In this document: in pieces, positions 26,314 through 35,545 of the stretch | Position numbering within the stretch: the stretch's first letter is position 1 | Layout of the letters: each line of letters begins with the position of its first letter | Assembly: GCA_001800315.1 (NCBI GenBank) | Contig: MGVE01000020.1 | Span: forward strand, 216,604 to 280,603 | From: Elusimicrobia bacterium RIFOXYA2_FULL_47_53 | Lineage (GTDB): Bacteria > Elusimicrobiota > Endomicrobiia > Endomicrobiales > XYA2-FULL-47-53 | Direction of reading: 5' to 3' | Length of the DNA stretch: 64,000 nt | Program-made: the position numbers and the translations under genes | The notes under the pieces: generated by a model | The model's input: only the letters and a program-made list of their open reading frames with translations | Databases searched by the model: none | What the model was told of the DNA's origin: nothing

Positions 26314-29300
26314 TTATCTGATGACGGCAAACCTGATAATTTTTTTAGCGCTTTGTCCGGCAATATTTATAAAGTAGACTCCGCTCGCGGCCGTATTGCC
26401 CGAATCATTTTTTCCGTCCCAGTAGGCCCTTCCGTCAGCCGTCCCGTAATCCAGCCTTTTGACAAGCTCTCCCGCCAGATTATAAATGCTTATCTCAGCG
26501 GTATCCGTAAGATTCTCAATGGTCAGCCTGCCCAAAGACGGAGTGAAGGGAACCGGGTAGGCGAAAACTTTGCTTAAATCGCTCGCCGGCGCCATTTGAA
26601 CTATGGCGAATTTTGAAAGATGCCGAATGATTCCCGTGATTTGCCTTATTTCCTTATTTAAGGTTGACGGAATAACCCGCCATCTCAAAGTTTCGTTGTC
26701 GTAATACGCTATGACGAGCTTGTTTTCGTCAAGTCCCGAGATGTCGGCTTCGCGATAGGAAAGGGTAATGGATATTTCTTTGCCGGGCTGCAAATTTTTG
26801 TTGTTTGTAATCTCAATCCCCACGCCGCTTAGTTTAATTGTCTCTCTGCTGGAGGGCGGCACCTGCGCTTCGGAAAGCGTAACGGCGACATCTTCGCCGA
26901 ATGTTCCGGCGGGTAGGGTAAGCGTCAGCTCGCCGTAGCTTGATTGAAGCTTCAGTACCGTTTCGCGATCGCGCAAAACATCGGCAGTTATCGTCGTGGC
27001 GGCCGCGGTTGAGGTGGCTGTGGTTGTATTGTCCTGCGCCGGTTCATCCACGAAGCCCGCGGCAGCGCCCGTATCCGGTTTGTAGTTATACGCTTCCATC
27101 TCCCAGAGCGAGTATCCCCAGACAGTGCCCCGTTTGATGCCCGTCATGCGCGCGTATCTTGCCGCGGCCTCCGGAAAATTTATGTCCTCAACTCCGCCCG
27201 CGCTTGCCGTGCTCTGAAAGACAGAACTCCAGTTCGCGTTATCGGTGGACAATTCCAGTTTAAATTCAGAAGCGTACGCGGCTTCCCATCTTAACACAAA
27301 TTCGCTTATTTTTGTCTCCGCGCCAAGGTCAATTTTCAGCCATTCATTATCGGTGGTCGCGGAAGACCAGCGCGTTGAAGGTTTGCCGTCAAAGGCTTTT
27401 AAGGCTTCCAGTCCGGCCGCCTCGGTGGAAGCCGACGCGGTTTTTCCGAAAGCGAGGTTTGAAACCGGTAATATTTCTTTAAGTGTGTATCCGGCGCCGG
27501 GGCCGGTAAGGCAGTCAAGCCTTAAAAATCTCGCGAAAGCCGCGGCCTGGCAAACTACGGCGTACTGGCCTCCCGTCGCGGAGGCCGTTGAATAAATCTC
27601 CGACCAGTTTGCGCCGTCGGAAGAGGCGCTGATTTTGAACGATGAGGCGTAATCCGCTCCCCAGTTAAAAGCTATCTTGCTCAGCAGAGTCTCCTGCCCG
27701 TAGTCAACGGAAACCCATTGCGTCCCTCCTGCCGAGGAAGACCAGGCGGTTGCCGTGTCCCCGTCAAAAGCCTTTTCGGGGGAGGAATCGGCGTTTAAGA
27801 AAGAAGAGGCGTCACAGCCGTTATCGCCGAAAATTCTGACGCCCCAGAGCGAATAGCCCCGCGAGGGAACGGATTTTTCAGTGCAGTAAACCCGCGCGTA
27901 TCTCGCGTTTATTTTTGGCGAGAAAGAGTGAAGGGCCGCTCCCGCGGTTCCGGTAGTCACGGAAACCGCGTCAACCCAGTTCGCGTTGTCGGAGGAATAC
28001 TGGAATTTGTAGGATTTCGCGCAGGCGGAGCTCCAGTAAAGCTCGGCTGAGGAAACGGCGTAAAGGCGTCCCAAGTCAACGCTTATCCATTGAGGCGAAG
28101 CGGATAAATCTGATTCCCAGGCAGTCATAAGGTCGTCGTCAAAAGCGTTGGCGGCCGCGCTGGAGCCGTAGACGCTGGAAGCCGCGCAGGTTTTGCCCTG
28201 CGCCAGGTTCTCGGCGGGAGGCGCAGAGTATCCGGTCATGCCGATGCGGTATAGCGCGGCCTTCACATACTCGCTGTTCATGGCATGCTGCCAGACAAAC
28301 CCCGTGCGGTAATTCTCCAGGGCCATCACTATGGGCCCGTAATCAAAACCGGCGTTGCCCGACGAGAGGTAATACGGCGCGTTGGGGGTTGAGCCGATGT
28401 TGTAGGTCTGGCAGAAGCCGTACCTGTCGGACCAGGCGGAGCCCGGATTTTCCGGGAAGCCGTTTTTATAGAACCTGAAATACATGTGTTTCATCGCGTT
28501 TAACACTTCCGTCGGCGCGAAGGGCATGGAGGCGGCAACCGCGAAAGGGTTAATATCTCCGTTATTGTGTTCAGCGGAATAGTCGTCACTGCGTGTGGCC
28601 GCCGTCATTCCCCAGGAGTCGTAGTCGTAGGTGTTGTATTCTCCCGGGTCGGCGGTCCAGAGATCAATACAGTCCTGCCTGTTGGTGAGCGTCGCGTCCC
28701 GCGCGTACTGGAAATCGTTTCTGCCGAGCGGGGTCCTGGTGTTTCTTCCGTCAAAGAAAAGGTTGAACCACTGGTAGTAATAAAGAGGGTGATGCAGGTT
28801 GGTTGAGGCGTTTTTAAAGCCCTCTATCATTGTATTGTTGCGCAAAGAGGCGCGGGGCGCGCCGGCTCCAACAAGGAAGGCTATCATCTGCTCGGAATAC
28901 TCGGGGTAAGTGAAATCGCCGAATTTGTTCCAGTCCAGAGCTTCAAATATCTGGCGGGACAGGAGGTCAATTTCCGTTCCCTTGAAATATTCCTGGGCGA
29001 ATACCATTCCCATCATCAGGTTGCCGTTGTCAAAAACAGAACGGATAGGATCCTGCGCGGGAATAGGGTTTTGGGGGTTTAACCGTTCAACATAATGCCA
29101 GTAGGTTTCATGCGGATCGCTGTACGGGGAATCGCCTTTTTTCATAATCTGAACCGCTTCAAGTATGGCTTTTACGCGGTTGTACGCCTCGTCGTAAGTC
29201 ATCCAGCCCCGCGAAACGCCGACGCAGTAAACAATTATCTGGAAACCAAGTCCGGAGATGTTGGCATCGGTCATAAAGGCTCCGTCGTTGTAGGGCCCCC

Positions 29301-29997
29301 ACGCGGAAGCCAGGTAATGCGGCGCCTCAACATTCTCGTAGAACCACTGAAATGCTTTGTACTCCACCATGTTGATAAAGGCCTCGTCCGTCATGCCGAC
29401 ATCGCCTATTGCGTAATCAACCTTTTGTATTTCAATGCCGCTTACACACGGGAAATCCACTCCGCCCGGGTATGAGGAAGTAAAGCGTATCCGCAGGGTA
29501 CCCTCGTTTACCGTGATGTTGCTTATGGTTCTGTCAACCGCTATGTCTTTTCCGCCCGCCTCTGCGAAAATATCAAAATCGCTGAGCGCCCAGGTGCCGC
29601 TGCTTGTTCCCACATCCTGCAGGTACACCCTGAATTTTCTCTGCCCGGAGGCGGTCCAGTAGGTTTCGGCAAACTTGAAGGTTATGTTGTAAACGCCGAC
29701 AGGAAGGTCAAACTTGTATTCAATCTCTCCCCAGCGGTTGGACCGGTAAAGTTCATCGTCCTCCGTGCCCGCTATCGCTCCGGCGACCGAGGCGGAGCTT
29801 CCCGCCGAGGAATAGCCCTGAACCGTTGAGGCGGAATACGCCTCGTCGGCTCCGAAAACATTGCTGAGAGAATCGGTGAACTCTCCTCCGCCGCAGTTAA
29901 CGCGCCTGGCGCTTCCAGCGGCATAAGGTAAAGCCCGGGCCTCGCCCGCGAGAGCAAATAGACTTAATAAAATAAAACCGAAATTTCTTACGCTCAT
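26314..29997 (-). CDS. Secreted multidomain glycosidase-like protein (malectin, PF10091/GH144-like, discoidin repeats, FlgD-like end)
   Basis: A 1227-residue exported protein. In order: signal peptide (1-22, ending ARA), malectin-like domain (about 30-190, YKFDLPVGVYNITFKFAETYW), a glucoamylase-like PF10091 domain (about 195-640; VEYKAFQWFYENVEA, GAFMTDANISGLGFQI, SWGMTAATRSDDY), three F5/8 discoidin-like modules (about 645-1010; repeated AFDGD.ATAWSS-type segments with ISVDLG), a ZU5-like beta domain (about 1050-1135) and a FlgD-like C-terminal domain (VYFINIAGQSAKKIIRF). PF10091 contains GH144 beta-1,2-glucanases, so a glucan substrate is plausible. The end resembles secretion/anchor domains. 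It stands alone with its own promoter and a 5' hairpin. Confidence 0.8.
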   Translation of the reverse strand: MSVRNFGFILLSLFALAGEARALPYAAGSARRVNCGGGEFTDSLSNVFGADEAYSASTVQGYSSAGSSASVAGAIAGTEDDELYRSNRWGEIEYKFDLPVGVYNITFKFAETYWTASGQRKFRVYLQDVGTSSGTWALSDFDIFAEAGGKDIAVDRTISNITVNEGTLRIRFTSSYPGGVDFPCVSGIEIQKVDYAIGDVGMTDEAFINMVEYKAFQWFYENVEAPHYLASAWGPYNDGAFMTDANISGLGFQIIVYCVGVSRGWMTYDEAYNRVKAILEAVQIMKKGDSPYSDPHETYWHYVERLNPQNPIPAQDPIRSVFDNGNLMMGMVFAQEYFKGTEIDLLSRQIFEALDWNKFGDFTYPEYSEQMIAFLVGAGAPRASLRNNTMIEGFKNASTNLHHPLYYYQWFNLFFDGRNTRTPLGRNDFQYARDATLTNRQDCIDLWTADPGEYNTYDYDSWGMTAATRSDDYSAEHNNGDINPFAVAASMPFAPTEVLNAMKHMYFRFYKNGFPENPGSAWSDRYGFCQTYNIGSTPNAPYYLSSGNAGFDYGPIVMALENYRTGFVWQHAMNSEYVKAALYRIGMTGYSAPPAENLAQGKTCAASSVYGSSAAANAFDDDLMTAWESDLSASPQWISVDLGRLYAVSSAELYWSSACAKSYKFQYSSDNANWVDAVSVTTGTAGAALHSFSPKINARYARVYCTEKSVPSRGYSLWGVRIFGDNGCDASSFLNADSSPEKAFDGDTATAWSSSAGGTQWVSVDYGQETLLSKIAFNWGADYASSFKISASSDGANWSEIYSTASATGGQYAVVCQAAAFARFLRLDCLTGPGAGYTLKEILPVSNLAFGKTASASTEAAGLEALKAFDGKPSTRWSSATTDNEWLKIDLGAETKISEFVLRWEAAYASEFKLELSTDNANWSSVFQSTASAGGVEDINFPEAAARYARMTGIKRGTVWGYSLWEMEAYNYKPDTGAAAGFVDEPAQDNTTTATSTAAATTITADVLRDRETVLKLQSSYGELTLTLPAGTFGEDVAVTLSEAQVPPSSRETIKLSGVGIEITNNKNLQPGKEISITLSYREADISGLDENKLVIAYYDNETLRWRVIPSTLNKEIRQITGIIRHLSKFAIVQMAPASDLSKVFAYPVPFTPSLGRLTIENLTDTAEISIYNLAGELVKRLDYGTADGRAYWDGKNDSGNTAASGVYFINIAGQSAKKIIRFAVIR

Positions 29998-30004
29998 ATA
30001 GTTG

Positions 30005-30050
30005 GAGCCGGTTGAAAACTGTTCTTCAATCGGCTCGCATTAGGATTATA
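30005..30050 (-). promoter_or_regulatory. -10 element and 5' UTR hairpin of the secreted glycosidase gene
   Basis: Minus strand TATAAT (30050-30045) is followed 8 nt later by a 12-bp stem with one G-U pair (30036-30025 with 30016-30005) and an 8-nt loop; the ATG follows 7 nt after the stem. No ribosome site is visible because the hairpin fills the leader. No good -35 box is seen. The hairpin probably affects mRNA stability or translation. Confidence 0.6.
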
Positions 30051-30104
30051 TCAAAAAATTTTGAATATGCCTGCAGGAAGCCGGCAGTAATGGCTCCTCC
30101 GCAC

Positions 30105-30134
30105 TTGATTTTTATACGGCTTTACTGGTACAAT
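30105..30134 (+). promoter_or_regulatory. Promoter upstream of the UbiA gene
   Basis: TTGATT (30105-30110), 18-bp spacer, TACAAT (30129-30134), 38 bp before the GTG start at 30173. Confidence 0.5.
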
Positions 30135-30172
30135 TCCCGTGGCAGTACAAAATATTAAAATCGGGAGTTCAT

Positions 30173-31066
30173 GTGACTACATTCAAAGCAATGCTTGGCA
30201 CGATGAGGGTTCCATTCTTAATTCTGGCGCCGGTTTGCGTGTTTGTCGGCGTGGGAACTGCCTACTGGCAGACTAATGATATAAGCCTTGCTCAGGTAAT
30301 TCTGGTTCTGATCGGAGCGCTTTCGGCCCATATTTGCGTTAATGTGTTTAACGAGTATTTTGATTTCAAAAGCGGGCTTGATAATATTACCCGCCGCACT
30401 CCGTTTAGCGGCGGAAGCGGCACACTGCCCTCACAGCCGGGCATGGAGAAAAAAATCCTTGCGCTTGCCGTGGCGAGTTTAACGGTTACCGCCGCTGTCG
30501 GAATATATTTTGTGTGGCTGCGCGGCTGGCAGCTCCTGCCCCTCGGGGCCTTCGGCCTTCTATTGCTGGTAACCTATACGATCTGGTGGGTATATAATCC
30601 CATAACATGCCTGATAGCTCCGGGCCTGGGCTTTGGCGTTTTGATGGTCATGGGGACTCATTTTTCGTTAACGGGTTCCTACAGCTGGACGGCGTTTACG
30701 GCCTCGCTGGTCCCAACTTTTCTGGTCAGCAATTTATTGCTGTTAAACCAATTTCCCGACGCTGAAGCCGATAAAAGTATCGGGCGCAGGCATTACCCGA
30801 TTACCATCGGCAGGAAAAACAGCAGCAGGCTATACGGAATCCTGCTGCTGCTTACCTATATATCCGTCCTCGCGGGAGTGTTTTCAGGCCTGTTGCCGCG
30901 CTTTGGCCTGCTCGCGCTTTTGTCGGCGGTGCTGGCGTGGAAAGCTTACAGGGGCGCCCGAGAAAATTCCGAAAATATCCCCGCTCTGACGCCCTCAATG
31001 GGAATGAATGTGGTTATCAATCTGGTGACGCCGGTTTTACTCGGCATAGGACTCTTTATAGGATAG
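30173..31066 (+). CDS. UbiA/MenA-family prenyltransferase
   Basis: A 297-residue membrane protein with about eight helices. The first Asp-rich prenyl-diphosphate motif is NVFNEYFDFKSGLD (about 63-76) and the second is NQFPDAEADKSIGRRHYP (about 195-212). This matches UbiA superfamily enzymes such as MenA (1,4-dihydroxy-2-naphthoate prenyltransferase), which attach isoprenoid tails to aromatic acceptors in the inner membrane. No other quinone genes are in the window, so the acceptor is open. The start is GTG with GGGAG upstream; the overlapping ATG two bases earlier runs straight into TGA. Confidence 0.85.
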   Translation: MTTFKAMLGTMRVPFLILAPVCVFVGVGTAYWQTNDISLAQVILVLIGALSAHICVNVFNEYFDFKSGLDNITRRTPFSGGSGTLPSQPGMEKKILALAVASLTVTAAVGIYFVWLRGWQLLPLGAFGLLLLVTYTIWWVYNPITCLIAPGLGFGVLMVMGTHFSLTGSYSWTAFTASLVPTFLVSNLLLLNQFPDAEADKSIGRRHYPITIGRKNSSRLYGILLLLTYISVLAGVFSGLLPRFGLLALLSAVLAWKAYRGARENSENIPALTPSMGMNVVINLVTPVLLGIGLFIG

Positions 31067-31067
31067 G

Positions 31068-31096
31068 TTGACAAAAACGCGGTTTCCTGATATAAT
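31068..31096 (+). promoter_or_regulatory. Consensus sigma-70-type promoter
   Basis: TTGACA (31068-31073), 17-bp spacer, TATAAT (31091-31096): a perfect match to consensus, the strongest promoter seen in the window. The -35 box follows the UbiA stop by one base. The predicted transcription start (about 31103) is only about 3 nt before an ATG at 31106. Confidence 0.85.
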
Positions 31097-31105
31097 TATC
31101 CCGTC

Positions 31106-31198
31106 ATGAATAGAAGACCGATAAACATAAACGCAAAACATCACATGTCCATCCGCCTCGCAGTATGGTGCGCGGTACATGGGAGGGGTGCGTTTTAA
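31106..31198 (+). CDS. Predicted leaderless 30-residue peptide ORF
   Basis: Starts at the ATG about 3 nt after the predicted transcription start of a perfect promoter and encodes 30 residues (begins MNRRPININAKHHMS, contains VWCAVHGRG, ends at TAA 31196-31198). It is rich in Arg and His, with one Trp and one Cys. It lies before an intrinsic terminator (31233-31270), the layout of a leader peptide controlling transcription attenuation. It may instead be a chance ORF in a structured RNA leader. I recognise no family. Confidence 0.4.
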   Translation: MNRRPININAKHHMSIRLAVWCAVHGRGAF

Positions 31199-31232
31199 TT
31201 TATTGAGTCTTTAGAGTAATAATCAAAATTAG

Positions 31233-31270
31233 AACCACCACCCAAAAGGGCAGGTGGTTTTTTTATTTTT
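31233..31270 (+). terminator. Intrinsic terminator inside an operon leader
   Basis: AACCACC (31233-31239) pairs with GGTGGTT (31253-31259), extended by CCC/GGG around an AAAA loop, followed by a T-rich tract (TTTTTTTATTTTT). It lies between the leaderless peptide and a 58-residue ORF with a strong ribosome site, so it probably acts as an attenuator for the downstream genes. Confidence 0.82.
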
Positions 31271-31285
31271 TCAAAAGGAGGATTT

Positions 31286-31462
31286 ATGTTATTAGAATTT
31301 AACCCGGCAGTATATGTGAATGTAGAGGCGGAAAAACGAATGCTGTGGGAAGTCGTAAAAAGAATGGAAGAGATTGATTCGCGGGCAGGAAAAACGCTCA
31401 GGGAAGCGGAACCTGCGGAAGGCATAACAGGGCCCATAAGGCCAAAAGGAGGAATAACATGA
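31286..31462 (+). CDS. Small 58-residue protein coupled to a methyltransferase
   Basis: ATG at 31286 follows a textbook AAAAGGAGG ribosome site (31273-31281). The product starts MLLEFNPAVYVNVEAEKRM, is charged and helical in the middle (EVVKRMEEIDSRAGKTLREA) and has a Pro/Gly tail. The stop overlaps the methyltransferase start (ATGA), so translation is coupled, and the second AAAAGGAGG (31444-31452) near its end serves the next gene. I recognise no domain. It could be a short partner of the methyltransferase. Confidence 0.65.
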   Translation: MLLEFNPAVYVNVEAEKRMLWEVVKRMEEIDSRAGKTLREAEPAEGITGPIRPKGGIT

Positions 31463-32253
31463 GATACACATTCGGAACAAACGATATAGCGGCGCAAAGG
31501 CTGGAAAAGATAGGAGAGATATTCAATCCGCACTCTTCGCGCTTTATAAGGAAGTACGCCTCAAAACCCGTTGTCTCGGCGCTGGACCTGGGCTGCGGGC
31601 CGGGTTTCACGACGCATATGTTGTTTATGACGCTTAATTCCAGGGAAGTCTACGGCTTAGACCGGTCTGAGGAGTTTCTTGAGCGCGCCGCGGAGCGGTT
31701 TGGCCACAGTGTCTTCATTAAGCACGACCTGGCGGGAACTTCTCTGCCGCTGAAAGCCGAGGTTATGTACTCGCGCTTTATTCTCGCGCACTTAAGCGAC
31801 CCGGTCGCGACGGTTAACAGGTGGTCGGAGGATCTTTGCGAGAACGGGCTTCTGTTCCTTGAAGAGGTTGAGGATATTAAGACCGACAACGCGGTCTTTA
31901 AAAGGTATCTTGAAATAAACAGGGGTCTTGTCGCCTCGCAGGGGGCGAACCTCTACGCCGGCGAACTGCTCTCAAAGGGGAAATACTCCCGCGAGACGGT
32001 TGCCAACGAGAGTTTTGAGCTCCCGATAACCAACTCGCAGGCCGCGGCGCTGTTCTATCCTAACGCCGTTAATGTCTGGGAAAAAGAGAACTATGTTTTA
32101 AACACAGTCTCCCCGGAGGAAAGAAGGGCGATAGCCGGCGCGCTTTCAAAAATACTAAGCGCGCGCGACAATAATTCGGGTATTTCCTGGAAACTGCGCA
32201 GGATAGTGCTTAAAAACAGCAAAGAAGACCCGTACTTCGGGATGTTTATATGA
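31459..32253 (+). CDS. SAM-dependent methyltransferase
   Basis: A 264-residue class I methyltransferase. SAM-binding motif I is ALDLGCGPGFTTHML (about 36-50), the acidic residue closing strand 2 is in VYGLDRSEEFL, and motif IV/post-I segments follow (ILAHLSDPVATVNRWSEDL). It belongs to the broad trans-aconitate/ubiquinone-type methyltransferase group; the substrate is not predictable. The AAAAGGAGG ribosome site and the ATGA overlap with the 58-residue ORF show that the two are made together. hisG follows 124 bp later under its own promoter. Confidence 0.85.
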   Translation: MRYTFGTNDIAAQRLEKIGEIFNPHSSRFIRKYASKPVVSALDLGCGPGFTTHMLFMTLNSREVYGLDRSEEFLERAAERFGHSVFIKHDLAGTSLPLKAEVMYSRFILAHLSDPVATVNRWSEDLCENGLLFLEEVEDIKTDNAVFKRYLEINRGLVASQGANLYAGELLSKGKYSRETVANESFELPITNSQAAALFYPNAVNVWEKENYVLNTVSPEERRAIAGALSKILSARDNNSGISWKLRRIVLKNSKEDPYFGMFI

Positions 32254-32262
32254 TACGCGGAG

Positions 32263-32297
32263 CCGGAACGGCAAGTTTTTATGAACTGCCGTTCCGG
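32263..32297 (+). terminator. Long hairpin after the methyltransferase gene
   Basis: CCGGAACGGCA (32263-32273) and TGCCGTTCCGG (32287-32297) form an 11-bp perfect stem, further extended by AGTT/AACT inside the loop. No T-run follows, so it may be a bidirectional or factor-aided terminator or an mRNA-stabilising 3' hairpin. Confidence 0.5.
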
Positions 32298-32304
32298 ACA
32301 AAAA

Positions 32305-32333
32305 TTGATAATATACTGAAAAAATAGTAGAAT
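32305..32333 (+). promoter_or_regulatory. Promoter of hisG
   Basis: TTGATA (32305-32310), 17-bp spacer, TAGAAT (32328-32333), 44 bp before the hisG ATG. Confidence 0.6.
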
Positions 32334-32377
32334 AGGCCTTCCGACAGGCTTACAATATTGAAACAAAAGAGGATAAA

Positions 32378-33253
32378 ATGAAAAAACTAAAACTGGGTTT
32401 TCCCAAGGGAAGCCTTCAGGAATCAACGCTTGAACTGTTTAAGAAAGCCGGTATAAAGATAAACGCCACGAGCCGCTCGTATTTCCCGACTTCGGACGAC
32501 GATGAACTGGAAATAATGATGGTGCGTTCGCAGGAAATGGCGAAGTATGTGGAAGACGGCGTTTTTGACGCCGGCCTGACAGGGTTTGACTGGATCTGCG
32601 AAAGCGGCGCGAAAGTTAAGGAAGTCTGCGAACTGCTTTACGCCAAGTCAGGCTTTCGTCCGGTACGCTGGGTGCTTGCCGTGCCTAACGACTCTAAGGT
32701 GCGCTCCATAAAGGACCTTAAGGGCAAAAGGGTGGCAACCGAACTTATCAACTATGTGAAAAAATATTTCGCACGGAAAAAAGTCAAAGCCGAGATAGAA
32801 TTTTCCTGGGGAGCGACCGAAGCCAAAACACCGGCTCTTGTGGACGCCATAGTGGAGCTTACCGAGACAGGTTCATCGCTTCGCGCGAATAATTTAAGAA
32901 TAGTGGAAGATGTCTTAACTTCAACGACCCGCCTTATAGCCAATTCCAAAGCCTGGAACGACCCCTGGAAAAGAGAGAAAATAGAGAATCTTGCCATACT
33001 TCTTCAGGGAGCGCTTGCCGCCGAGGGCATGGTGGGCCTTAAGATGAATGTGGACCAGAAAAACCTTGAGAAAGTAAAAAAAATTCTGCCCGCGCTCAAA
33101 AAACCCACGCTCTCCCGCCTTGACGGGCTACCCGGCTGGGTGGCTCTTGAAGTTATTATTGAAGAAAAAATAGTCAAAAAAATCCTCCCGGGCCTTAAGC
33201 GCGCCGGCGCCGAGGGCATAATAGAATACCCGCTTAATAAAATAATATATTAA
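32378..33253 (+). CDS. hisG: ATP phosphoribosyltransferase (long form)
   Basis: A 291-residue HisG that joins ATP and PRPP in the first step of histidine synthesis. The N-terminal lobe has [18 protein letters not shown] and [12 protein letters not shown], and the PRPP loop lies in [18 protein letters not shown]. The extra C-terminal ~80 residues ([19 protein letters not shown]...[19 protein letters not shown]) are the ACT-like regulatory domain of the long, homohexameric form that histidine inhibits and that works without HisZ. No other his genes are in the window. Confidence 0.95.
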   Translation: MKKLKLGFPKGSLQESTLELFKKAGIKINATSRSYFPTSDDDELEIMMVRSQEMAKYVEDGVFDAGLTGFDWICESGAKVKEVCELLYAKSGFRPVRWVLAVPNDSKVRSIKDLKGKRVATELINYVKKYFARKKVKAEIEFSWGATEAKTPALVDAIVELTETGSSLRANNLRIVEDVLTSTTRLIANSKAWNDPWKREKIENLAILLQGALAAEGMVGLKMNVDQKNLEKVKKILPALKKPTLSRLDGLPGWVALEVIIEEKIVKKILPGLKRAGAEGIIEYPLNKIIY

Positions 33254-33309
33254 TACCAAAAGTTGTTCATTGGCTCATTAGTTCAATAGTTCATTCGTTG
33301 GGGGCGGAT

Positions 33310-33684
33310 GTGGTAAAAATAAACCGTTTTGAGGATTTAGTAGCTTGGCAGGAAGCGAGAAAATTGACGAACATGGTATACTGGTCTTGTTCAGGGAAAG
33401 ACCTGTCGCTTGAGAATCAAATAAAGCGGTCGGCGGTCTCTGTTATGGCCAATATTGCCGAAGGTTTTGGAAGGTTCGGCCTTAGGGATTCAAGGCAGTT
33501 CTATGTGACAGCGCGCGGTTCGGTCGCTGAAACGCAAAGTCATTTATATGTAATGCTTGATTCAAAATATATTGATGAGATCAAGTTTACAAGGTTGTAC
33601 GAGCAATCAAGGTCAGTGTATAAGATTCTTAACGGCCTGATATCGCAAACAGTAAAATTAATCAATAGAAATTCAAATAACTAA
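33310..33684 (+). CDS. Four-helix-bundle protein (23S rRNA intervening-sequence family)
   Basis: A 124-residue protein of the family first seen in 23S rRNA intervening sequences. Landmarks are FEDLVAWQEARKL at the start, QIKRSAVSVMANIAEGFGR in the middle and SRQFYVTARGSVAETQSHL, followed by helix 4. Members form pentameric four-helix bundles; free-standing copies are common in candidate phyla and their function is unknown. The GTG at 33310 has GGGGCGG upstream; an earlier TTG at 33298 is less likely. It lies between hisG and gltX on the same strand. Confidence 0.78.
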   Translation: MVKINRFEDLVAWQEARKLTNMVYWSCSGKDLSLENQIKRSAVSVMANIAEGFGRFGLRDSRQFYVTARGSVAETQSHLYVMLDSKYIDEIKFTRLYEQSRSVYKILNGLISQTVKLINRNSNN

Positions 33685-33726
33685 TGAACTATGGAACAAA
33701 TAAACGCGAAAGGTTATAATGAACAA

Positions 33727-35220
33727 ATGAACAATTCAACTGATGAACGCCTTTCAGATGTCAGGGTGCGTTTCGCGCCGTCGCCCACGGGTTATCTTCA
33801 TATAGGCGGAGCCAGGACAGCTCTTTATAACTGGCTTTTTGCCAGAAAAATGGGCGGCGTTTTTGTGCTCCGCATTGAAGACACCGACGAGGCCCGCTCC
33901 ACCGATGAATCGGTCGGGGCTATTCTTGAAAGCATGGAATGGCTCGGCCTTGACTGGGACGAAGGCCCCGGGAAGCAAAACCCCGCGGAATATGAGCCGT
34001 ATTTCCAGATGAAAGCAAAAGAGCAGGGTGTTTACGATAAATATTTGCAGAAACTTATTGCTGAAGGAAAGGCGTATAAGTGTTATTGCACTCCAGAAGA
34101 AGTGGAGGAGATGCGCAAAGCGGCGCAGGCTCAGAAAAAGGTTCCTAAATACGACGGCCGCTGCAGGGAACTGACCGAGGAGCAGAGGAAACAGAAAGAG
34201 GCCGAGGGCCGTAAGGCCGTTATAAGGCTGAAACTCCCTCAGGAAGGCAAAACGGTTTTTGACGATATTATAAGGGGCCGGGTTGAGTTTGATAATGCCA
34301 TGCTTGACGATTTTATAATCGCTAAAGCTTCGGGTGTTCCGACATACAATTTCGCCGTTGTTGTTGACGATGTCAGGATGAAAATCTCGCATGTCGTGCG
34401 CGGCGACGACCACCTTTCCAACACGCCCAAACAGATACATATATATAACGCGCTCGGCTGGAAAACGCCCGTCTTCGCCCACATTTCCATGATTCTGGGG
34501 CAGGACGGTTCCAGGCTCTCTAAACGCCACGGGCATACCTCGGTGCTTGAATACAAGAACGACGGCTATCTGCCGGAGGCTATGCTGAATTACCTGGCCC
34601 TGCTCGGCTGGTCAACAGAAGAAAGCCAGCAGCTTTTTGAGTTAAATAACCTCATAGAAAAATTCTCGCTTGAACGCTGTTCCAAAAGCGCCGCGGTTTT
34701 TGATCCGCAGAAGCTCGTCTGGATGAACGGCGAATACATAAGGCAGAAAGGAGCGGGCCTGCCCGCCGTGTTTTTTGAATGGCTTGCTTCAACGGGCCAG
34801 GAAGAAAAAATAAGCGGCTGGGACCGTCAGCTTCTTGAAAAGATTCTGGCGGTGGAGTTTGAAAAGGTGAAACTGCTTAAGGATGTTTTCGGCCTGTTTG
34901 ACTTTTTCTTTACCGATAATGTAGAATATAACCCCGAAGCGGTTTCAAAGGTCCTGAAAGCGGAAACCGCGAAAATGGTTCTTCTGGAATCAGCCGAAAG
35001 ATTAAGAAATTTCAGCGATTTCACCGCTCCCTCGCTTGAAAAGTTCGCCAGGGACCTCGCGGTTGAGAAAAATATCAAGACCGGACAGGTATTTCATCCC
35101 ATCAGGGTCGCTGTTTCAGGCAGAACTACGGGCCCGAGCCTTTTTCACATGATGGAGTTTATGGGCCGGGATAAAGTGTTAGCTCGCGTAAAATCAACGA
35201 TAGAAAAATATCTGAGTTAG
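33727..35220 (+). CDS. gltX: Glutamyl-tRNA synthetase
   Basis: A class I synthetase of about 497 residues. The HIGH-like motif is in [31 protein letters not shown] is in [15 protein letters not shown], and [31 protein letters not shown] are family signatures. The C-terminal all-helical anticodon domain ends with [18 protein letters not shown] and a short tail. The N-terminus is unclear: the frame starts at ATG 33691, but ATG 33727 puts the conserved [11 protein letters not shown] within 13 residues; neither has a strong ribosome site. Since tRNA-Gln lies nearby, whether this enzyme also makes Glu-tRNA-Gln for amidation cannot be told. Confidence 0.95.
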   Translation: MNNSTDERLSDVRVRFAPSPTGYLHIGGARTALYNWLFARKMGGVFVLRIEDTDEARSTDESVGAILESMEWLGLDWDEGPGKQNPAEYEPYFQMKAKEQGVYDKYLQKLIAEGKAYKCYCTPEEVEEMRKAAQAQKKVPKYDGRCRELTEEQRKQKEAEGRKAVIRLKLPQEGKTVFDDIIRGRVEFDNAMLDDFIIAKASGVPTYNFAVVVDDVRMKISHVVRGDDHLSNTPKQIHIYNALGWKTPVFAHISMILGQDGSRLSKRHGHTSVLEYKNDGYLPEAMLNYLALLGWSTEESQQLFELNNLIEKFSLERCSKSAAVFDPQKLVWMNGEYIRQKGAGLPAVFFEWLASTGQEEKISGWDRQLLEKILAVEFEKVKLLKDVFGLFDFFFTDNVEYNPEAVSKVLKAETAKMVLLESAERLRNFSDFTAPSLEKFARDLAVEKNIKTGQVFHPIRVAVSGRTTGPSLFHMMEFMGRDKVLARVKSTIEKYLS

Positions 35221-35240
35221 CATAGCTGTTTAGAGGAATA

Positions 35241-35531
35241 ATGGAAGAAAGTAAAAATATTAATCAGCAGTTCTTAAGCCTTGTTCTTATGCTCGCTTCG
35301 GCGTGCTGGCAGCAGCTTGGCAAAATTCCCAATCCCGCGACCGGCAAATCGGAACTGGCGCTTGACCACGCCAATGTCACTCTTGAAATTCTGCTTATGC
35401 TCAAAGAGAAGACAAAGGCCAATCTGTCCGCTGAGGAAGAAAAACTTTTAAGCAACACTATCGCCGACCTGGAGCTTAATTACGCCGACGAGGTGAATAA
35501 GGTTAAGACCGACAACCAGCCCAAAAATTAG
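35241..35531 (+). CDS. DUF1844 family protein
   Basis: A 96-residue acidic helical protein matching DUF1844 (QQFLSLVLMLASACWQQLGKIPNP near the N-terminus, split by a short turn; DHANVTLEILLMLKEKTKANLS in the middle; DLELNYADEV at the end). The family is common in Planctomycetes, Omnitrophota and related phyla; function is unknown. It follows gltX by 20 bp on the same strand. Confidence 0.75.
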   Translation: MEESKNINQQFLSLVLMLASACWQQLGKIPNPATGKSELALDHANVTLEILLMLKEKTKANLSAEEEKLLSNTIADLELNYADEVNKVKTDNQPKN

Positions 35532-35545
35532 TTTTAAATAAAGAT

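Noticed and set aside
31106..31198. Histidine operon leader peptide for hisG
   Set aside because: Only three His codons, not in a run, and hisG lies beyond the methyltransferase behind its own promoter; kept only as a possibility for the first genes.
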